Shown here piece after piece: positions 6,691 through 16,421 of a stretch of 64,000 bases of DNA (its first letter is position 1; the number at the start of each line of letters is the position of its first letter). The notes under the pieces were generated by a model. The model had not been told where the DNA came from, searched no databases, and was given only the letters and a program-made list of their open reading frames with translations. Source of the DNA: Pseudomonas anguilliseptica (lineage in GTDB: Bacteria > Pseudomonadota > Gammaproteobacteria > Pseudomonadales > Pseudomonadaceae); the NCBI RefSeq assembly GCF_900105355.1, contig NZ_FNSC01000001.1, forward strand, positions 3,658,001 through 3,722,000. The letters run 5' to 3'. Both the position numbers and the translations under genes were made by a program.

Positions 6691-9546
6691 ATGAAGCTGA
6701 CAGGCCGAATGGTTATCTTGTCGCTACAGCTGCTGGGTACGTTGCTGGTGCTGGTGTGGGCAATTTTTCAGCAGGAGCAGTGGTGGCAGTGGTGGCAGTG
6801 GTTGTTGTTAGTTGTCGTCGGTAGTTTGTTTGGCCAACTGTATTTAATGGTGCGGCGTGTCACGCGTGTTAGGGCACCGCTAACAACCGCTCCCCTCCTG
6901 GATGTGATCAAGCCAGACATAGCTGCAGGGCGAGCGGAAATAAAACACCTGGCTGAAAACCTGGCTCGCTCGCAGAAGGAGAAAAACCTGGCGCGCGAGC
7001 GCATGCAGGCTATTTTCGAGACGCTGCAAGAAGGCATCGTGACGCTGGACTGCGCTGGATTGATCCTGAGCGCAAATCCGGCAGCCTTGCGATTATTTGA
7101 AGCGGACGGTGCGCATTTCATCGGCTCGCGACTGTGGGACTGGTTGCAACTGGATGAGGTGCAGCAAGCCTTACTCAGCAACACTCAGCCGTTGGCTTTT
7201 AGCCTCGAGCAATTGGTGGATGGCGTGCGCTCAAGCGGTGAGCGCTTCCCGTTGTCTCTGCATATTGATTCCATCGATTTAGAGGGAGCAGAGCACTACG
7301 TGGCGACGCTGAGCGATGTCAGTGATCTGTTAGGTGTGCGTGACAAGCTGGCACTAAGCCAGGCCGTGAAATCATCCATCTTGGCCTCAGCGCTGGATGC
7401 CATCATCACGGTTGACGATCAGGGGCTGATCATTGAGTTCAACCCTGCCGCCGAGCAGACGTTCGGTCATACCCGCAGCACCGTGCTGGGGAAGGAAATG
7501 GCTGACTTGATTATTCCCGAAGCCTTGCGCGCAGCACATCGTCGGGGCATGCAACATTACTTGAGCACAGGTGAGCATAAAGTTCTCGGGCAACGTGTTG
7601 AGGTGACGGGTTTACACCGCGACGGCCACGAGTTTCCAATCGAGCTGGCCATTGCGCCGATTCGCCTTGATCAGCGCACGCTGTTTACCGCCTATGTTCG
7701 CGATATCACGGATCGTCGTGTGGCCGAAGCCGAGTTGCAACAAGCCAAGAGCAGTGCTGAGGCAGCCAGTCGCGCTAAGGGCGACTTCCTCGCAGTGATG
7801 AGTCATGAGTTGCGCACGCCCCTGAATGCCATCATTGGTTCAATATCACTGCTCAGCGAAAGCTCGCTGGCTTTGGAACAGCGCAAACTATTGATCAACG
7901 CAGCACAAGCAGGCAAAGCCATGCTCTGGCTGGTCAATGACATTCTCGATTTCTCCAAGATAGAAGTCGGCATGTTGGAGTTGGAGCACTACCCGTTTGA
8001 GTTAGCCGCTGTGGTTGAGGAGGTGTTGTTTCTGTTGGCTCCCCGAGCGAAAGACAAGTCCATTGATTTGTCGGTGGTGCTTGACCCCAAGCTGCCGCAT
8101 AAGGTCAAGGGAGATGCGGGGCGTATTCGTCAGATATTAATCAACCTAGTCGGTAATGCGATCAAGTTCACCGAGCACGGTGGCGTGTCTATTCGTTTGA
8201 GCGTGGATGAGCAGGCGGGTATTCGCGTCGAGGTCGAAGACAGCGGTATTGGCATTACCCAAACGGTGCAAGAGAAACTATTTAGTGAGTTTATTCAGGG
8301 TGACTCGGCTTACTCCCGTAAATATGGTGGCACCGGGCTAGGGCTGGCGATCTGTAAACGTTTAACCGAGATGATGAATGGTTGCATCGGGCTAAAGAGC
8401 CGGCTGGGCGAAGGCAGCTGTTTCTGGTTTACCTTGCCGCTGGAGGTCGAGACCCCGGCCATGGCTCTTGTTAACCCTGAGTTACTTCCACGCAGGGTGC
8501 TGTTGCAAGAAAGCAACCGTATGACAGCCGCCGCTTTGCTTATGCAAATGCAGCACTGGCAGATTGAGGTCGAACGAAGCGTTGTGCCAGAGCAGGATCA
8601 TTGGCTGCGCTGGATGGACAGTGATGGTTCGGAGCACTGTCTGTCTTTGGGTATAAACCAGCAGGGGCAAACGGCTCATATCCCCACACCAGTCCTCCCT
8701 CGGCTACTGGCGCAAGCCTTGGCGGGTCTCTCTCTTGATGGGCAGGAGCGCATACAGTCCGGTGCTGAGCAGCAACCCAGACCCGAGCAGTTCGGCCGTA
8801 TCTTGTTAGCCGAAGACAGCTTGGCCAATCAAATGGTGGCTGAAGCCATGCTGCAGAGAGCAGGCTATGAGGTCGACTCAGTGGCTAATGGAGCTGAGGC
8901 GGTGCAAGCGGTTGAGGCCGGTAAATATGATCTAGTCCTGATGGACCTCTCAATGCCGGAAATGGACGGTATTACGGCTACGCAACTGCTTCGTCAACGA
9001 GGATACGATCTCCCTATTCTGGCGATGACGGCCAATGTCCTTAAGGAAGACCTTGATCGCTGTATGCAAGCCGGAATGAATGGTTATGTAACCAAGCCGG
9101 TGGTACACCATGACTTGCTCAATGCGCTGCGCACCTGGTTGGCCGATAAATCTGTGCACAGAGTGCCAAAGGCTCCCGTGCTTCAACGGACTGAAGAGGC
9201 TGTTGAGACGCTATGGAATGAGGCCATCCTATTGCAGTTGCAACGCGATATTGGGGCTGCCATGCCACGTATGATTTCGCTTTATATCCAGGAGGCGAGC
9301 AAGCGAAGTGATGCGATCACTGCGGCGATTAGCGCGCAGGATATGACGGTGATGTGCCATGAAAGTCATGCGCTGAAAAGCAGTTCCGGTACTCTGGGAG
9401 CTGTGGCTATACAGAACCTAGCTCTGCGACTTGAGATGGCCTGTATTGACAGTAAGCTGCACGAAGCGCTCGCGTTAGCGCAGCAACTCGCTCCGTTACT
9501 GGCTGCGACTCTGGAGCACTTGCCCGCTGTTGCACGTACATCATGA
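6691..9546 (+). CDS. Hybrid sensor histidine kinase (PAS-PAS-HisKA-HATPase-REC-Hpt)
   Basis: Inner-membrane hybrid kinase of 951 residues. Two membrane helices (about 6-27 and 37-55) enclose only a short loop, so sensing is probably cytoplasmic or within the membrane. Next come a coiled coil, two PAS domains (about 108-225 and 237-345), a HisKA domain with phospho-acceptor His372 in SHELRTPLNA, and an HATPase with N box NLVGNAIKF, DSGIGI and GTGLGLAI. A receiver has Asp752 in LMDLSMPEMDG, and a C-terminal Hpt has His893 in HALKSSSGTLGA. It can thus carry a complete four-step relay. The next gene starts inside its stop codon. Likely phosphate acceptors are the REC domains of the two following proteins. 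Confidence 0.93.
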   Translation: MKLTGRMVILSLQLLGTLLVLVWAIFQQEQWWQWWQWLLLVVVGSLFGQLYLMVRRVTRVRAPLTTAPLLDVIKPDIAAGRAEIKHLAENLARSQKEKNLARERMQAIFETLQEGIVTLDCAGLILSANPAALRLFEADGAHFIGSRLWDWLQLDEVQQALLSNTQPLAFSLEQLVDGVRSSGERFPLSLHIDSIDLEGAEHYVATLSDVSDLLGVRDKLALSQAVKSSILASALDAIITVDDQGLIIEFNPAAEQTFGHTRSTVLGKEMADLIIPEALRAAHRRGMQHYLSTGEHKVLGQRVEVTGLHRDGHEFPIELAIAPIRLDQRTLFTAYVRDITDRRVAEAELQQAKSSAEAASRAKGDFLAVMSHELRTPLNAIIGSISLLSESSLALEQRKLLINAAQAGKAMLWLVNDILDFSKIEVGMLELEHYPFELAAVVEEVLFLLAPRAKDKSIDLSVVLDPKLPHKVKGDAGRIRQILINLVGNAIKFTEHGGVSIRLSVDEQAGIRVEVEDSGIGITQTVQEKLFSEFIQGDSAYSRKYGGTGLGLAICKRLTEMMNGCIGLKSRLGEGSCFWFTLPLEVETPAMALVNPELLPRRVLLQESNRMTAAALLMQMQHWQIEVERSVVPEQDHWLRWMDSDGSEHCLSLGINQQGQTAHIPTPVLPRLLAQALAGLSLDGQERIQSGAEQQPRPEQFGRILLAEDSLANQMVAEAMLQRAGYEVDSVANGAEAVQAVEAGKYDLVLMDLSMPEMDGITATQLLRQRGYDLPILAMTANVLKEDLDRCMQAGMNGYVTKPVVHHDLLNALRTWLADKSVHRVPKAPVLQRTEEAVETLWNEAILLQLQRDIGAAMPRMISLYIQEASKRSDAITAAISAQDMTVMCHESHALKSSSGTLGAVAIQNLALRLEMACIDSKLHEALALAQQLAPLLAATLEHLPAVARTS

Positions 9547-11060
9547 GTGTTCTCTTGGATATGCAAGCCCCAGCAACTCTGGACGGTGTACGTTGTTTGC
9601 GCCATGCCTTAGAGCGGGCAACCCTGAGACATCCGCTAGAGGCCGCTCAGCGCCAAGCCTTACTTTTGGGGTTAACGGAGTTGGCAACCAATAGCGTTAA
9701 GCACGCTGCACCCTCTGTGCTAACCCTGTATGTCGTCCGCGAAGAGCAGGGGTTGTTGTGTGTGCTGGGTGAGGATGGTCCACACTTTGCGGCGTTTGAC
9801 GCACTGATTCGCCAGCGCCTTACCTCGATGGACGACCCATTGAGTGAACCTGAGTTGATCGAGTCTGGTATGGGCCTGAGCCTTATTGCGCAATGTTTGC
9901 CCGGTGTTCAATGCAGGCGTGAAGCTGACCTTAATCGGTACACCTGGCGTGTAGCGGGTTCTCGACCTCGTTTGCGAGTCGCCGTGGTGGACGATGACCC
10001 ATTGATCCGTGAGCTGATAAGCCTCTACCTTGCCGACGACTATCAGGTCAGTGTCTTTGACAGTGCTTTCAGCGCCTTGCAAGCCCTCACCGAGTCGCCT
10101 CCTGATGTCGTGCTGTCGGATATCCACATGCCGGAAATGGACGGTTTAAGCTTGCGTCAGGCATTGGCGGAGCGAAGCCATACGGCGGTTACCCCGTTTG
10201 TGTTCATCAGCGGCAGCGATGACGATGTGTTGCGTGAACAAACCAGTGCACTGGGGATTGATGACTATCTGTGTAAACCCCTCGAGCGGCGCCAGCTTAT
10301 TCAGGTTGTAGAGCGTGTTCATCAACGCAGTCTACGTATTCAAGTGGCTGCGCAACAATTGGTTGAAAGCGGTATCACGGTTCAACTGCAGCCGGTATTA
10401 CCTGCTGTTGCCGAGCCTTTTCAGTTGGCCATGGCGCATCGGCCTGCTGAAGCGGGGGGCGGGGATTTTGTTTTTCATCGCCAGCAGGCCGGGCGCCACA
10501 CCCTTGTGTTGGGCGACTGCATGGGGCATGGGCAGCAAGCTAAAGTGTTTGCCCACGCATACCAAGCCTATTTATCGAGTACGTTGGGGGCACTGGATAC
10601 GTTGGTGGGACCGGCGCAGGTTTTGGCGCAACTCAGCGACGCGATGCAAACAGATCAGTTACTGAGTCAAAGCTTGCTGACGTGCATCGTCATGCAATGG
10701 CAAGACGATGAATGGATTACGTTGGCCTGTGCAGGGCATCCGCAGCCCTTATTGTGCAATGGCGATACGGTTGTCGAGGTGCCCGTTGCTGGCATGTTGC
10801 CTGGGCTGATGGCCGATACCCGCTATCAAAATTGTCAGGTACAGCTGCGCCGAGGGTCGCGGTTATGCCTCTACAGCGATGGTCTCTTGGCAGGATTGGC
10901 TACGCGCACCGACGAGGCCCAAGCTCTGCAGTGCTTATCCGCTAACGTGCGTTTGTCCGCGCACCAGCCACTCGCTATTCAAGCGCATTGGCTACTGGAG
11001 CAGGGGGCTACGGCGCGTGATGATGCCTGCGTGATATTGTTAGAAAATCCTCTGTCGTGA
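9543..11060 (+). CDS. HATPase-REC-PP2C (SpoIIE-type) partner-switch regulator
   Basis: A 505-residue fusion of three regulatory modules. Residues about 10-135 form an RsbW-like serine kinase/HATPase (ELATNSVKHA N box, MGLSLIAQC). Residues about 147-262 form a receiver with VVDDDP and phospho-acceptor Asp193 in SDIHMPEMDG. Residues about 290-500 form a SpoIIE-type PP2C phosphatase (GGGDF, LGDCMGHG, YSDGLLAG, DDACVILL). Such proteins phosphorylate and dephosphorylate a STAS partner, with receiver phosphorylation switching the balance. The STAS protein at 2962 is the obvious substrate. The ATG overlaps the histidine kinase stop, so the two proteins are made together. It resembles HsbR of P. aeruginosa in its parts, but with a different domain order. 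Confidence 0.9.
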   Translation: MSVLLDMQAPATLDGVRCLRHALERATLRHPLEAAQRQALLLGLTELATNSVKHAAPSVLTLYVVREEQGLLCVLGEDGPHFAAFDALIRQRLTSMDDPLSEPELIESGMGLSLIAQCLPGVQCRREADLNRYTWRVAGSRPRLRVAVVDDDPLIRELISLYLADDYQVSVFDSAFSALQALTESPPDVVLSDIHMPEMDGLSLRQALAERSHTAVTPFVFISGSDDDVLREQTSALGIDDYLCKPLERRQLIQVVERVHQRSLRIQVAAQQLVESGITVQLQPVLPAVAEPFQLAMAHRPAEAGGGDFVFHRQQAGRHTLVLGDCMGHGQQAKVFAHAYQAYLSSTLGALDTLVGPAQVLAQLSDAMQTDQLLSQSLLTCIVMQWQDDEWITLACAGHPQPLLCNGDTVVEVPVAGMLPGLMADTRYQNCQVQLRRGSRLCLYSDGLLAGLATRTDEAQALQCLSANVRLSAHQPLAIQAHWLLEQGATARDDACVILLENPLS

Positions 11061-11130
11061 GCGCACCAGGTCACGATGCAGGATTGGCGTTTATCTCTAC
11101 TATGCTTTGAGAAAACACTAAGGACAGTCC

Positions 11131-12513
11131 GTGCACAGCATCCCAAAGATTCTTTTAGTTGAAGACAGCCCAGCCTTGGCCGCGGTCTATCAGGAGTACT
11201 TGCGTAACATCGAGCACAGCTTTTTCTGGGCAGACAGCCTGGCCAAAGCCCGAGAGTTCTATCAAAAACATACGCCTGATCTGATCTTACTTGATCTCAA
11301 GCTTCCCGATGGTGATGGCCTCGATTTGTTGCGAGCGTGGCACGCTGAAGGTTCCGACGCTTCGGTCGTCGTGATCACGGCACACAGCAGCGTGGATGTC
11401 GCCATTGATGCCATGCGCTTTGGTGCCGTTGACTTTATTGAAAAGCCCTTCGATGCCAAGCGCTTGCTGGTCACGGTGAAAAACACGCTGCAGCAGCGCT
11501 CCCTAAAAGAGCAGGTGGATGACTACAAAGAGCAATATGAGCGCGAGGACTTTTACGGCTTTATTGGGGCGTCCAAAGCCATGCAGGCGGTTTACTGCAT
11601 TCTTGAGGCTGCCGCGTCCAGTACTGCTACTGTCTTTATTACCGGCGAAAGCGGAACGGGCAAAGAGCTATGCGCGCAAGCGCTGCATCGGTTGAGTAAT
11701 CGCAGGGATAAATCCTTTATTGCCCTGAACTGCGCTGCTATCCCGCGAGACTTGATCGAGAGTGAAATTTTTGGCCACGTCAAAGGTGCATTCACAGGGG
11801 CTTCCAGCGAGCGCGACGGTGCGGCAATCGCAGCGGATGGCGGCACCCTGTTTCTCGATGAGCTGTGTGAAATGGACCTGGATCTGCAAAGCAAATTGTT
11901 GCGTTTCGTTCAAACCGGGCAAGTACAGAAAGTTGGTGCGAATCAGCTGCGCAAAGTGGATGTCCGCTTTGTTTGTGCCACCAATCGCAACCCGTTGAAG
12001 GAGTTGGAAGAGGGGCGCTTTCGTGAGGATCTTTACTACCGTTTGCATGTGATTCCCGTGGCATTGCCGCCTTTACGCGAACGCGGTGAGGATGCGTTGA
12101 TCATTGCCCGGCGCTTGTTGCATCAGTTTTCCAGTGAAGAACAAAAGGTCTTCCGAGGCTTCGATTCGCAAGTGGAAAATGTGCTGCGCACCTATTCATG
12201 GCCTGGAAATGTTAGGCAATTGCAAAACATTATTCGCAACCTCGTGGTCCTTAATCAGGGGCCGCATGTGACGCAGGCAATGCTCCCGCCGCCCTTGAGT
12301 AACGTGTCAGTCAGTGAACGAACAACCAGGATGCCTGAGCTGACGGTTGATGCATTGGAAGTGGAAGTGAGCAGCATTAAGCCGCTTTGGATCGTGGAGC
12401 GAGATGCCATTGAACAGGCTGTCGCACTGTGCGCTGGTAATATCCCCAAAGCAGCTGCTTTGCTTGAGGTCAGCCCCTCCACTATTTATCGCAAGAAGGC
12501 CAGCTGGGGATAG
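11131..12513 (+). CDS. Sigma-54-dependent response regulator (NtrC family)
   Basis: A 460-residue enhancer-binding protein. The receiver (about 5-120) has VEDSP, acceptor Asp55 in LDLKLPDGDG and EKPFDAK. The AAA+ domain (about 145-375) has Walker A GESGTGKE, the GAFTGA loop that contacts sigma-54, and Walker B LFLDELCEMD. The C-terminus (about 415-458) has a Fis-type helix-turn-helix (ALLEVSPSTIYRKKASW). Start is GTG at 11131 with AAGGA at 11120. GAFTGA being intact means it should activate RpoN promoters; the candidate site at 2907 in its own operon is the likely target. It lies 70 bases downstream of the PP2C gene. Confidence 0.94.
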   Translation: MHSIPKILLVEDSPALAAVYQEYLRNIEHSFFWADSLAKAREFYQKHTPDLILLDLKLPDGDGLDLLRAWHAEGSDASVVVITAHSSVDVAIDAMRFGAVDFIEKPFDAKRLLVTVKNTLQQRSLKEQVDDYKEQYEREDFYGFIGASKAMQAVYCILEAAASSTATVFITGESGTGKELCAQALHRLSNRRDKSFIALNCAAIPRDLIESEIFGHVKGAFTGASSERDGAAIAADGGTLFLDELCEMDLDLQSKLLRFVQTGQVQKVGANQLRKVDVRFVCATNRNPLKELEEGRFREDLYYRLHVIPVALPPLRERGEDALIIARRLLHQFSSEEQKVFRGFDSQVENVLRTYSWPGNVRQLQNIIRNLVVLNQGPHVTQAMLPPPLSNVSVSERTTRMPELTVDALEVEVSSIKPLWIVERDAIEQAVALCAGNIPKAAALLEVSPSTIYRKKASWG

Positions 12514-12660
12514 GGCGACGCAAGCTTGAGTAACAGGCTGGTGTGCCAGCGTCATTGAGCCACGCAGGCCATTCCGTACGAGTGCAGCGCATGCCGATTG
12601 CTTTATGCCTAGCGTGCTGAAGTTGGTCTGGTAAGTGCTTGCCTATAAGGACAGCTCTGG

Positions 12661-12697
12661 AATAAAAAGCCCTGCGAAAGATAAACCTTGGCAGGGC
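12661..12697 (-). terminator. Terminator for the purM-purN-DUF3108 operon
   Basis: On the minus strand GCCCTGC and GCAGGGC (12669-12675 and 12691-12697) form a stem followed by TTTTTATT. It lies about 45 bases beyond the DUF3108 stop. No T run follows it on the plus strand. Confidence 0.75.
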
Positions 12698-12743
12698 ATG
12701 TGTGGTGCTGATGAACGGGCGTATCAGTCATATGCATTGACGC

Positions 12744-13460
12744 TTATTCCTTGATCCCTTCAACGGCGCGGCCATCGATCGTACCTTCCTTAAGCATGAT
12801 CTGATACTCCTTACCGTCTTTCTCGATCTGATGCAGGCGTACCAGCAGGAAGTCCCAGTCCTTGGCGAACCAGAGGATGGTCTTGCGGCTACTTTGCGTC
12901 GGGTCGCGCACGCGCTCGACCTTGATGGCGTCAATTAGGCCGGCTTTAGTGCGCACGGTTTCTTCACCCAGCACGCGGAAATCGTAGGTTTCCACTTCGT
13001 CGCCATCGACCACCTGGTAGCTCATGCTCTGGGTGCCGGCGGCCACGTCATATTGCAGGGCCAACTGGTAGGTCGATTTGTCCAGCAGGCCACGGTTCAG
13101 TGGCAGGCGCACCGGGGTGTCGCGATCACTGCCGGTGACCTGTTTGGCGCTCCAGTCGAAGTCGTGCTCAATCTTCTTGCCTTTGCCCAGGCCGTTGCGT
13201 TCATACAGGTAGGTCTGTGGCAGGAAGACTTCTTTGTCCACGCGCAGGGTGCTTTGTTCGGTCAGGCTGGCGACCAGCATGGAGGCTTCGAAATTTAGCT
13301 TCCATATCCCGTTATCCAGGGCTTCAAGGTTGCGTTCGGCGCTGCCGCTGACGGGCAGTTGCTTCCAGTCGGCGGTGTAGCTGGCGGAGAAGGGTTTCAG
13401 CTCGACGGCCAGTGCCGGCAGGCTCAAAAGTGTCAGTGCGAACAGTAAGGCGCGACCCAT
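12744..13460 (-). CDS. DUF3108 periplasmic protein
   Basis: A 238-residue exported protein of the DUF3108 family. The first 18 residues are a signal peptide ending LPALAVE. The mature protein is predicted to be mostly beta strands, in keeping with an outer-membrane-associated or lipid-binding barrel-like fold; no catalytic motif is seen. It follows purN by eight bases and shares its transcript with purM-purN, an arrangement conserved in pseudomonads as I remember it. Function is not established. Confidence 0.85.
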   Translation of the reverse strand: MGRALLFALTLLSLPALAVELKPFSASYTADWKQLPVSGSAERNLEALDNGIWKLNFEASMLVASLTEQSTLRVDKEVFLPQTYLYERNGLGKGKKIEHDFDWSAKQVTGSDRDTPVRLPLNRGLLDKSTYQLALQYDVAAGTQSMSYQVVDGDEVETYDFRVLGEETVRTKAGLIDAIKVERVRDPTQSSRKTILWFAKDWDFLLVRLHQIEKDGKEYQIMLKEGTIDGRAVEGIKE

Positions 13461-13468
13461 GGTGTCTC

Positions 13469-14119
13469 CTAAGTTCGAATAAGGTGTCCGGTACTCGGCA
13501 ACAATTGCTCGTCCAACATCGCCCCGTGTACCGTCAGCTGCAAACGGCCTTCGGCAAACCAGCGCACGGCCAGCGGGTAAATTACATGTTCTTGCTCGTG
13601 TACGCGCTGCGCCAGGCTGGTGGGCGAGTCATCCGACTGTACCGGTATCACTGCCTGTACGACCAGTGGTCCGCCATCGAGTTCCTCGCTGACAAAGTGC
13701 ACGCTACAACCATGCTCAGTGTCGCCGGCGTCCAACGCCCGCTGATGGGTGTGCAGGCCTTTGTATTTCGGCAGCAAGGACGGGTGGATATTCAGCAGAC
13801 GGCCGCTGTAGTGACGGACAAAGCCAGGCGTAAGGATGCGCATAAACCCCGCCAGCACCACCAGTTGCGGATTAAACGCATCAATGGCCTCGACCAGCGC
13901 GGCATCGAAGGCTTCGCGGCCGTCGAACTGCTTGTGGTCGAGGACTGCAGTGGCGATGCCGGCCTGTTTTGCGCGCTCCAGACCGTAGGCATCGGCGCGG
14001 TTGGAAATCACCGCGCTGATATGTGCCGGATTGCCGTCATGGGCGATGCTATCAATCAGCGCCTGCAGGTTGCTGCCGGAGCCAGAGATCAGCACCACCA
14101 CGTTGCACTGTGCTGGCAT
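13469..14119 (-). CDS. purN: Phosphoribosylglycinamide formyltransferase 1
   Basis: PurN transfers a formyl group from 10-formyltetrahydrofolate to GAR, step 3 of purine synthesis, in the cytoplasm. The 216-residue length is normal. Seen: the N-terminal ISGSGSNLQALID phosphate-binding loop, HPSLLPKYKGLHTH with the catalytic histidine region, and a VSEELDGGPLVVQA segment. Its ATG overlaps the purM stop by one base, so the two consecutive pathway enzymes are coupled. Confidence 0.97.
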   Translation of the reverse strand: MPAQCNVVVLISGSGSNLQALIDSIAHDGNPAHISAVISNRADAYGLERAKQAGIATAVLDHKQFDGREAFDAALVEAIDAFNPQLVVLAGFMRILTPGFVRHYSGRLLNIHPSLLPKYKGLHTHQRALDAGDTEHGCSVHFVSEELDGGPLVVQAVIPVQSDDSPTSLAQRVHEQEHVIYPLAVRWFAEGRLQLTVHGAMLDEQLLPSTGHLIRT

Positions 14120-15177
14120 TAGTGCTGTTTCAGGTTGTTCAGCACGACCTGGGCGGCACCTTCGGCGGCTTCACCGATCTGGCCGATCACCCATGGCTGC
14201 TCGCCAGCGGCGGTCAGGGTTTGCAGGGCCACTTCGACCTGATCCTGCGCCACGCAGATCACCATGCCGACGCCGCAGTTGAGCACACGGTGCATTTCGT
14301 GCTCATCGACGTTGCCTTTTTCTTGCAGCCAGTCGAAGACCGCTGGGCGAGTCCAGCTGGCCACATCGACCACGGCCTGGGCACCTTTTGGCAGCACGCG
14401 CGGGATGTTGTCGAGCAGGCCACCACCGGTGATGTGGGCCATGGCTTTGACGGCGCCGGTGTCCTTGATCAACTTGAGCAGCGGTTTGACGTAGATGCGC
14501 GTCGGCGCCATCAGCAGGTCGGTCAGCGGCTTGCCAGCAACCTGGGTGGTTTCGATGTCGGCGCCGGAGACTTCGATGATCTTGCGGATCAGCGAGTAGC
14601 CGTTGGAGTGCGGGCCGGAGGACGGCAGGGCGATCAGCGCATCGCCAGTAGCGACTTTCGAGCCGTCGATGATCTCGGTTTTTTCCACCACGCCGACGCA
14701 GAAACCGGCCAGGTCGTAGTCTTCGCCTTCGTACATGCCCGGCATTTCAGCGGTTTCACCGCCAACCAGTGAGCAGCCCGCCAGTTCGCAGCCTGCGCCA
14801 ATGCCGGTGACCACGGTGGCGGCGACGTCGACATTGAGCTTGCCAGTGGCGTAGTAGTCGAGGAAGAACAGCGGCTCGGCACCGCACACCACCAGGTCAT
14901 TGACACACATGGCGACCAGGTCCTGGCCGATGCTGTCGTGCTTGTTCAGGTTCAGCGCCAGGCGCAGCTTGGTGCCTACACCGTCAGTGCCGGAGACCAG
15001 CACCGGTTGCTTGTAGCCAGCCGGGATCTCGCACAGGGCGCCGAAGCCGCCCAGCCCACCCATGACTTCCGGACGCGCGGTGCGCTTGGCCACGCCTTTG
15101 ATGCGTTCGACCAGGGCTTCGCCCGCCTCGATATCTACACCTGCGTCCTTGTAGCTGATGGAGGGTTGCTTGCTCAT
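14119..15177 (-). CDS. purM: Phosphoribosylformylglycinamidine cyclo-ligase (AIR synthetase)
   Basis: PurM closes FGAM to AIR using ATP, step 5 of purine synthesis. The 352-residue sequence begins [13 protein letters not shown] and carries the family motifs [45 protein letters not shown] and [17 protein letters not shown]. It is the first gene of the purM-purN-DUF3108 operon. No PurR-like palindrome was recognised in the divergent upstream region. Confidence 0.98.
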   Translation of the reverse strand: MSKQPSISYKDAGVDIEAGEALVERIKGVAKRTARPEVMGGLGGFGALCEIPAGYKQPVLVSGTDGVGTKLRLALNLNKHDSIGQDLVAMCVNDLVVCGAEPLFFLDYYATGKLNVDVAATVVTGIGAGCELAGCSLVGGETAEMPGMYEGEDYDLAGFCVGVVEKTEIIDGSKVATGDALIALPSSGPHSNGYSLIRKIIEVSGADIETTQVAGKPLTDLLMAPTRIYVKPLLKLIKDTGAVKAMAHITGGGLLDNIPRVLPKGAQAVVDVASWTRPAVFDWLQEKGNVDEHEMHRVLNCGVGMVICVAQDQVEVALQTLTAAGEQPWVIGQIGEAAEGAAQVVLNNLKQH

Positions 15178-15488
15178 AGATCCAGGCCTTTAGGGGAAAT
15201 TCGGATAGGCACCACCGCTTGTGGCGGCGGTCTGCGAAGGCGCGCGATTTTATCAGGCTTACCCGGCAGCGGCCACCCGCTAAGGTTGCGGCTGTTGGGG
15301 CGGCTGTTTAAGCTCGAAATCTGGCTGTTGTTGGCAGTCTGTGGCTGAAAAGGGCTTTGGAATGCACCTTAACAGCACCTAAACTCGCACTCTTGGGCCA
15401 ACGCGGCCTGCCTTCTGTGGCGTAGGTTGGCCACAACTATTGTTAATCCTGGCCTGCGCGCCATTTTCCGTCCGTCGAGAATTCATCC
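15178..15488. other. Divergent intergenic region purM / DUF2066
   Basis: About 310 bases separate the divergent purM and DUF2066 starts and must hold both promoters. I find no tRNA, hairpin with a T run, ORF with a ribosome site or clear operator. A TTGGCC-type repeat flanks 15393-15435, but no convincing -35/-10 pair is evident. Confidence 0.5.
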
Positions 15489-16421
15489 ATGCGTTTGACC
15501 GCTCGCCTGCTTCTAGTCTGTTTGTCGCTATCCGGCCTGCCGGCGTTTGCCGCGCCGGTGAGTGATCTGTACCAAGTCCGCGAAGCGGTCAGCAGCCAGC
15601 AACCTGAAGAGCGCGCTGCCGCCCTGAGCCGCGCGCTGGATACCCTGGTGTTGCGCCTTACCGGCAAGGCCGATGCGGCGCAGAATCCGGCACTGGCGGC
15701 GCTGCGGAAGGACCCGCAACAGATCGTCAGCCAATATGGCTACGAGGGCGAGCAGCTGCTGGTCGATTTCGACCCGCTGAGCACCGATCGCAGCCTGCGT
15801 CAGGCTGGCCTGTCGCTGTGGGGCGCCAATCGTCCAAGCATTTTGCTGTGGTGGTTGAGTGATGCCAGCGACGGCAGCCGTCTGCTCGGTGATGGTCAGG
15901 CGGCCGCCGCACCACTTAATCAGGCCGCGCAGCATCGCGGTCTGCCGATGCGTCTGCCGTTGGCTGACCTGGCCGAGCAACTGGTTGCGGTGCCGGAAAA
16001 TTTCACAGCCAATGATCCGGCTGCCTTGCGTGAAGCGTCCGAGCGCTACGCCGCCGATGCCTTGCTGGCAGTGATGGCGCGCGAAGCAAACGGCCAATGG
16101 CAGGCCGAGTGGCGACTGTGGCTGGGTAATGAGCGGGAGCAGGGCACTGTGCAGGGCGCCGATCAAACCGCATTGGCCGATGCCATTCTGTTGGCAGTCA
16201 GCCAGCGTCTGGCTCCACGCTTTATTGTGGCTGCAGGTGCCGCCAGTGGTTTGACTGTGGAGGTGCAGGGCGTTGACCTGGCGCGCTACGCCGAGTTGCA
16301 GCGCATTCTTGAGCCATTCGCGGCGCAACTGCGCAAGGTTCAGGGCGACACGCTGACTTTTGCCGTCAATGCCAATGCCGAACAACTACGTGCGCAATTG
16401 GGCCTGGCACACTTGCAGTAA
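15489..16421 (+). CDS. DUF2066 exported protein, C-terminus probably cut by an in-frame stop
   Basis: An exported protein of the DUF2066 family with a signal peptide ending near residue 21 (GLPAFAAP). The family's role is unknown; in pseudomonads it precedes an AI-2E transporter and hda, as here. The 310-residue frame ends in TAA at 16419. The same frame then stays open for 38 more codons to a TAG at 16536, with Ala/Pro/Val-rich coding composition and a final NVLRFRW. I read that as the original C-terminus lost to a nonsense mutation, or a sequencing error; the intact protein would be about 349 residues. Most of the domain is retained. Confidence 0.8.
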   Translation: MRLTARLLLVCLSLSGLPAFAAPVSDLYQVREAVSSQQPEERAAALSRALDTLVLRLTGKADAAQNPALAALRKDPQQIVSQYGYEGEQLLVDFDPLSTDRSLRQAGLSLWGANRPSILLWWLSDASDGSRLLGDGQAAAAPLNQAAQHRGLPMRLPLADLAEQLVAVPENFTANDPAALREASERYAADALLAVMAREANGQWQAEWRLWLGNEREQGTVQGADQTALADAILLAVSQRLAPRFIVAAGAASGLTVEVQGVDLARYAELQRILEPFAAQLRKVQGDTLTFAVNANAEQLRAQLGLAHLQ

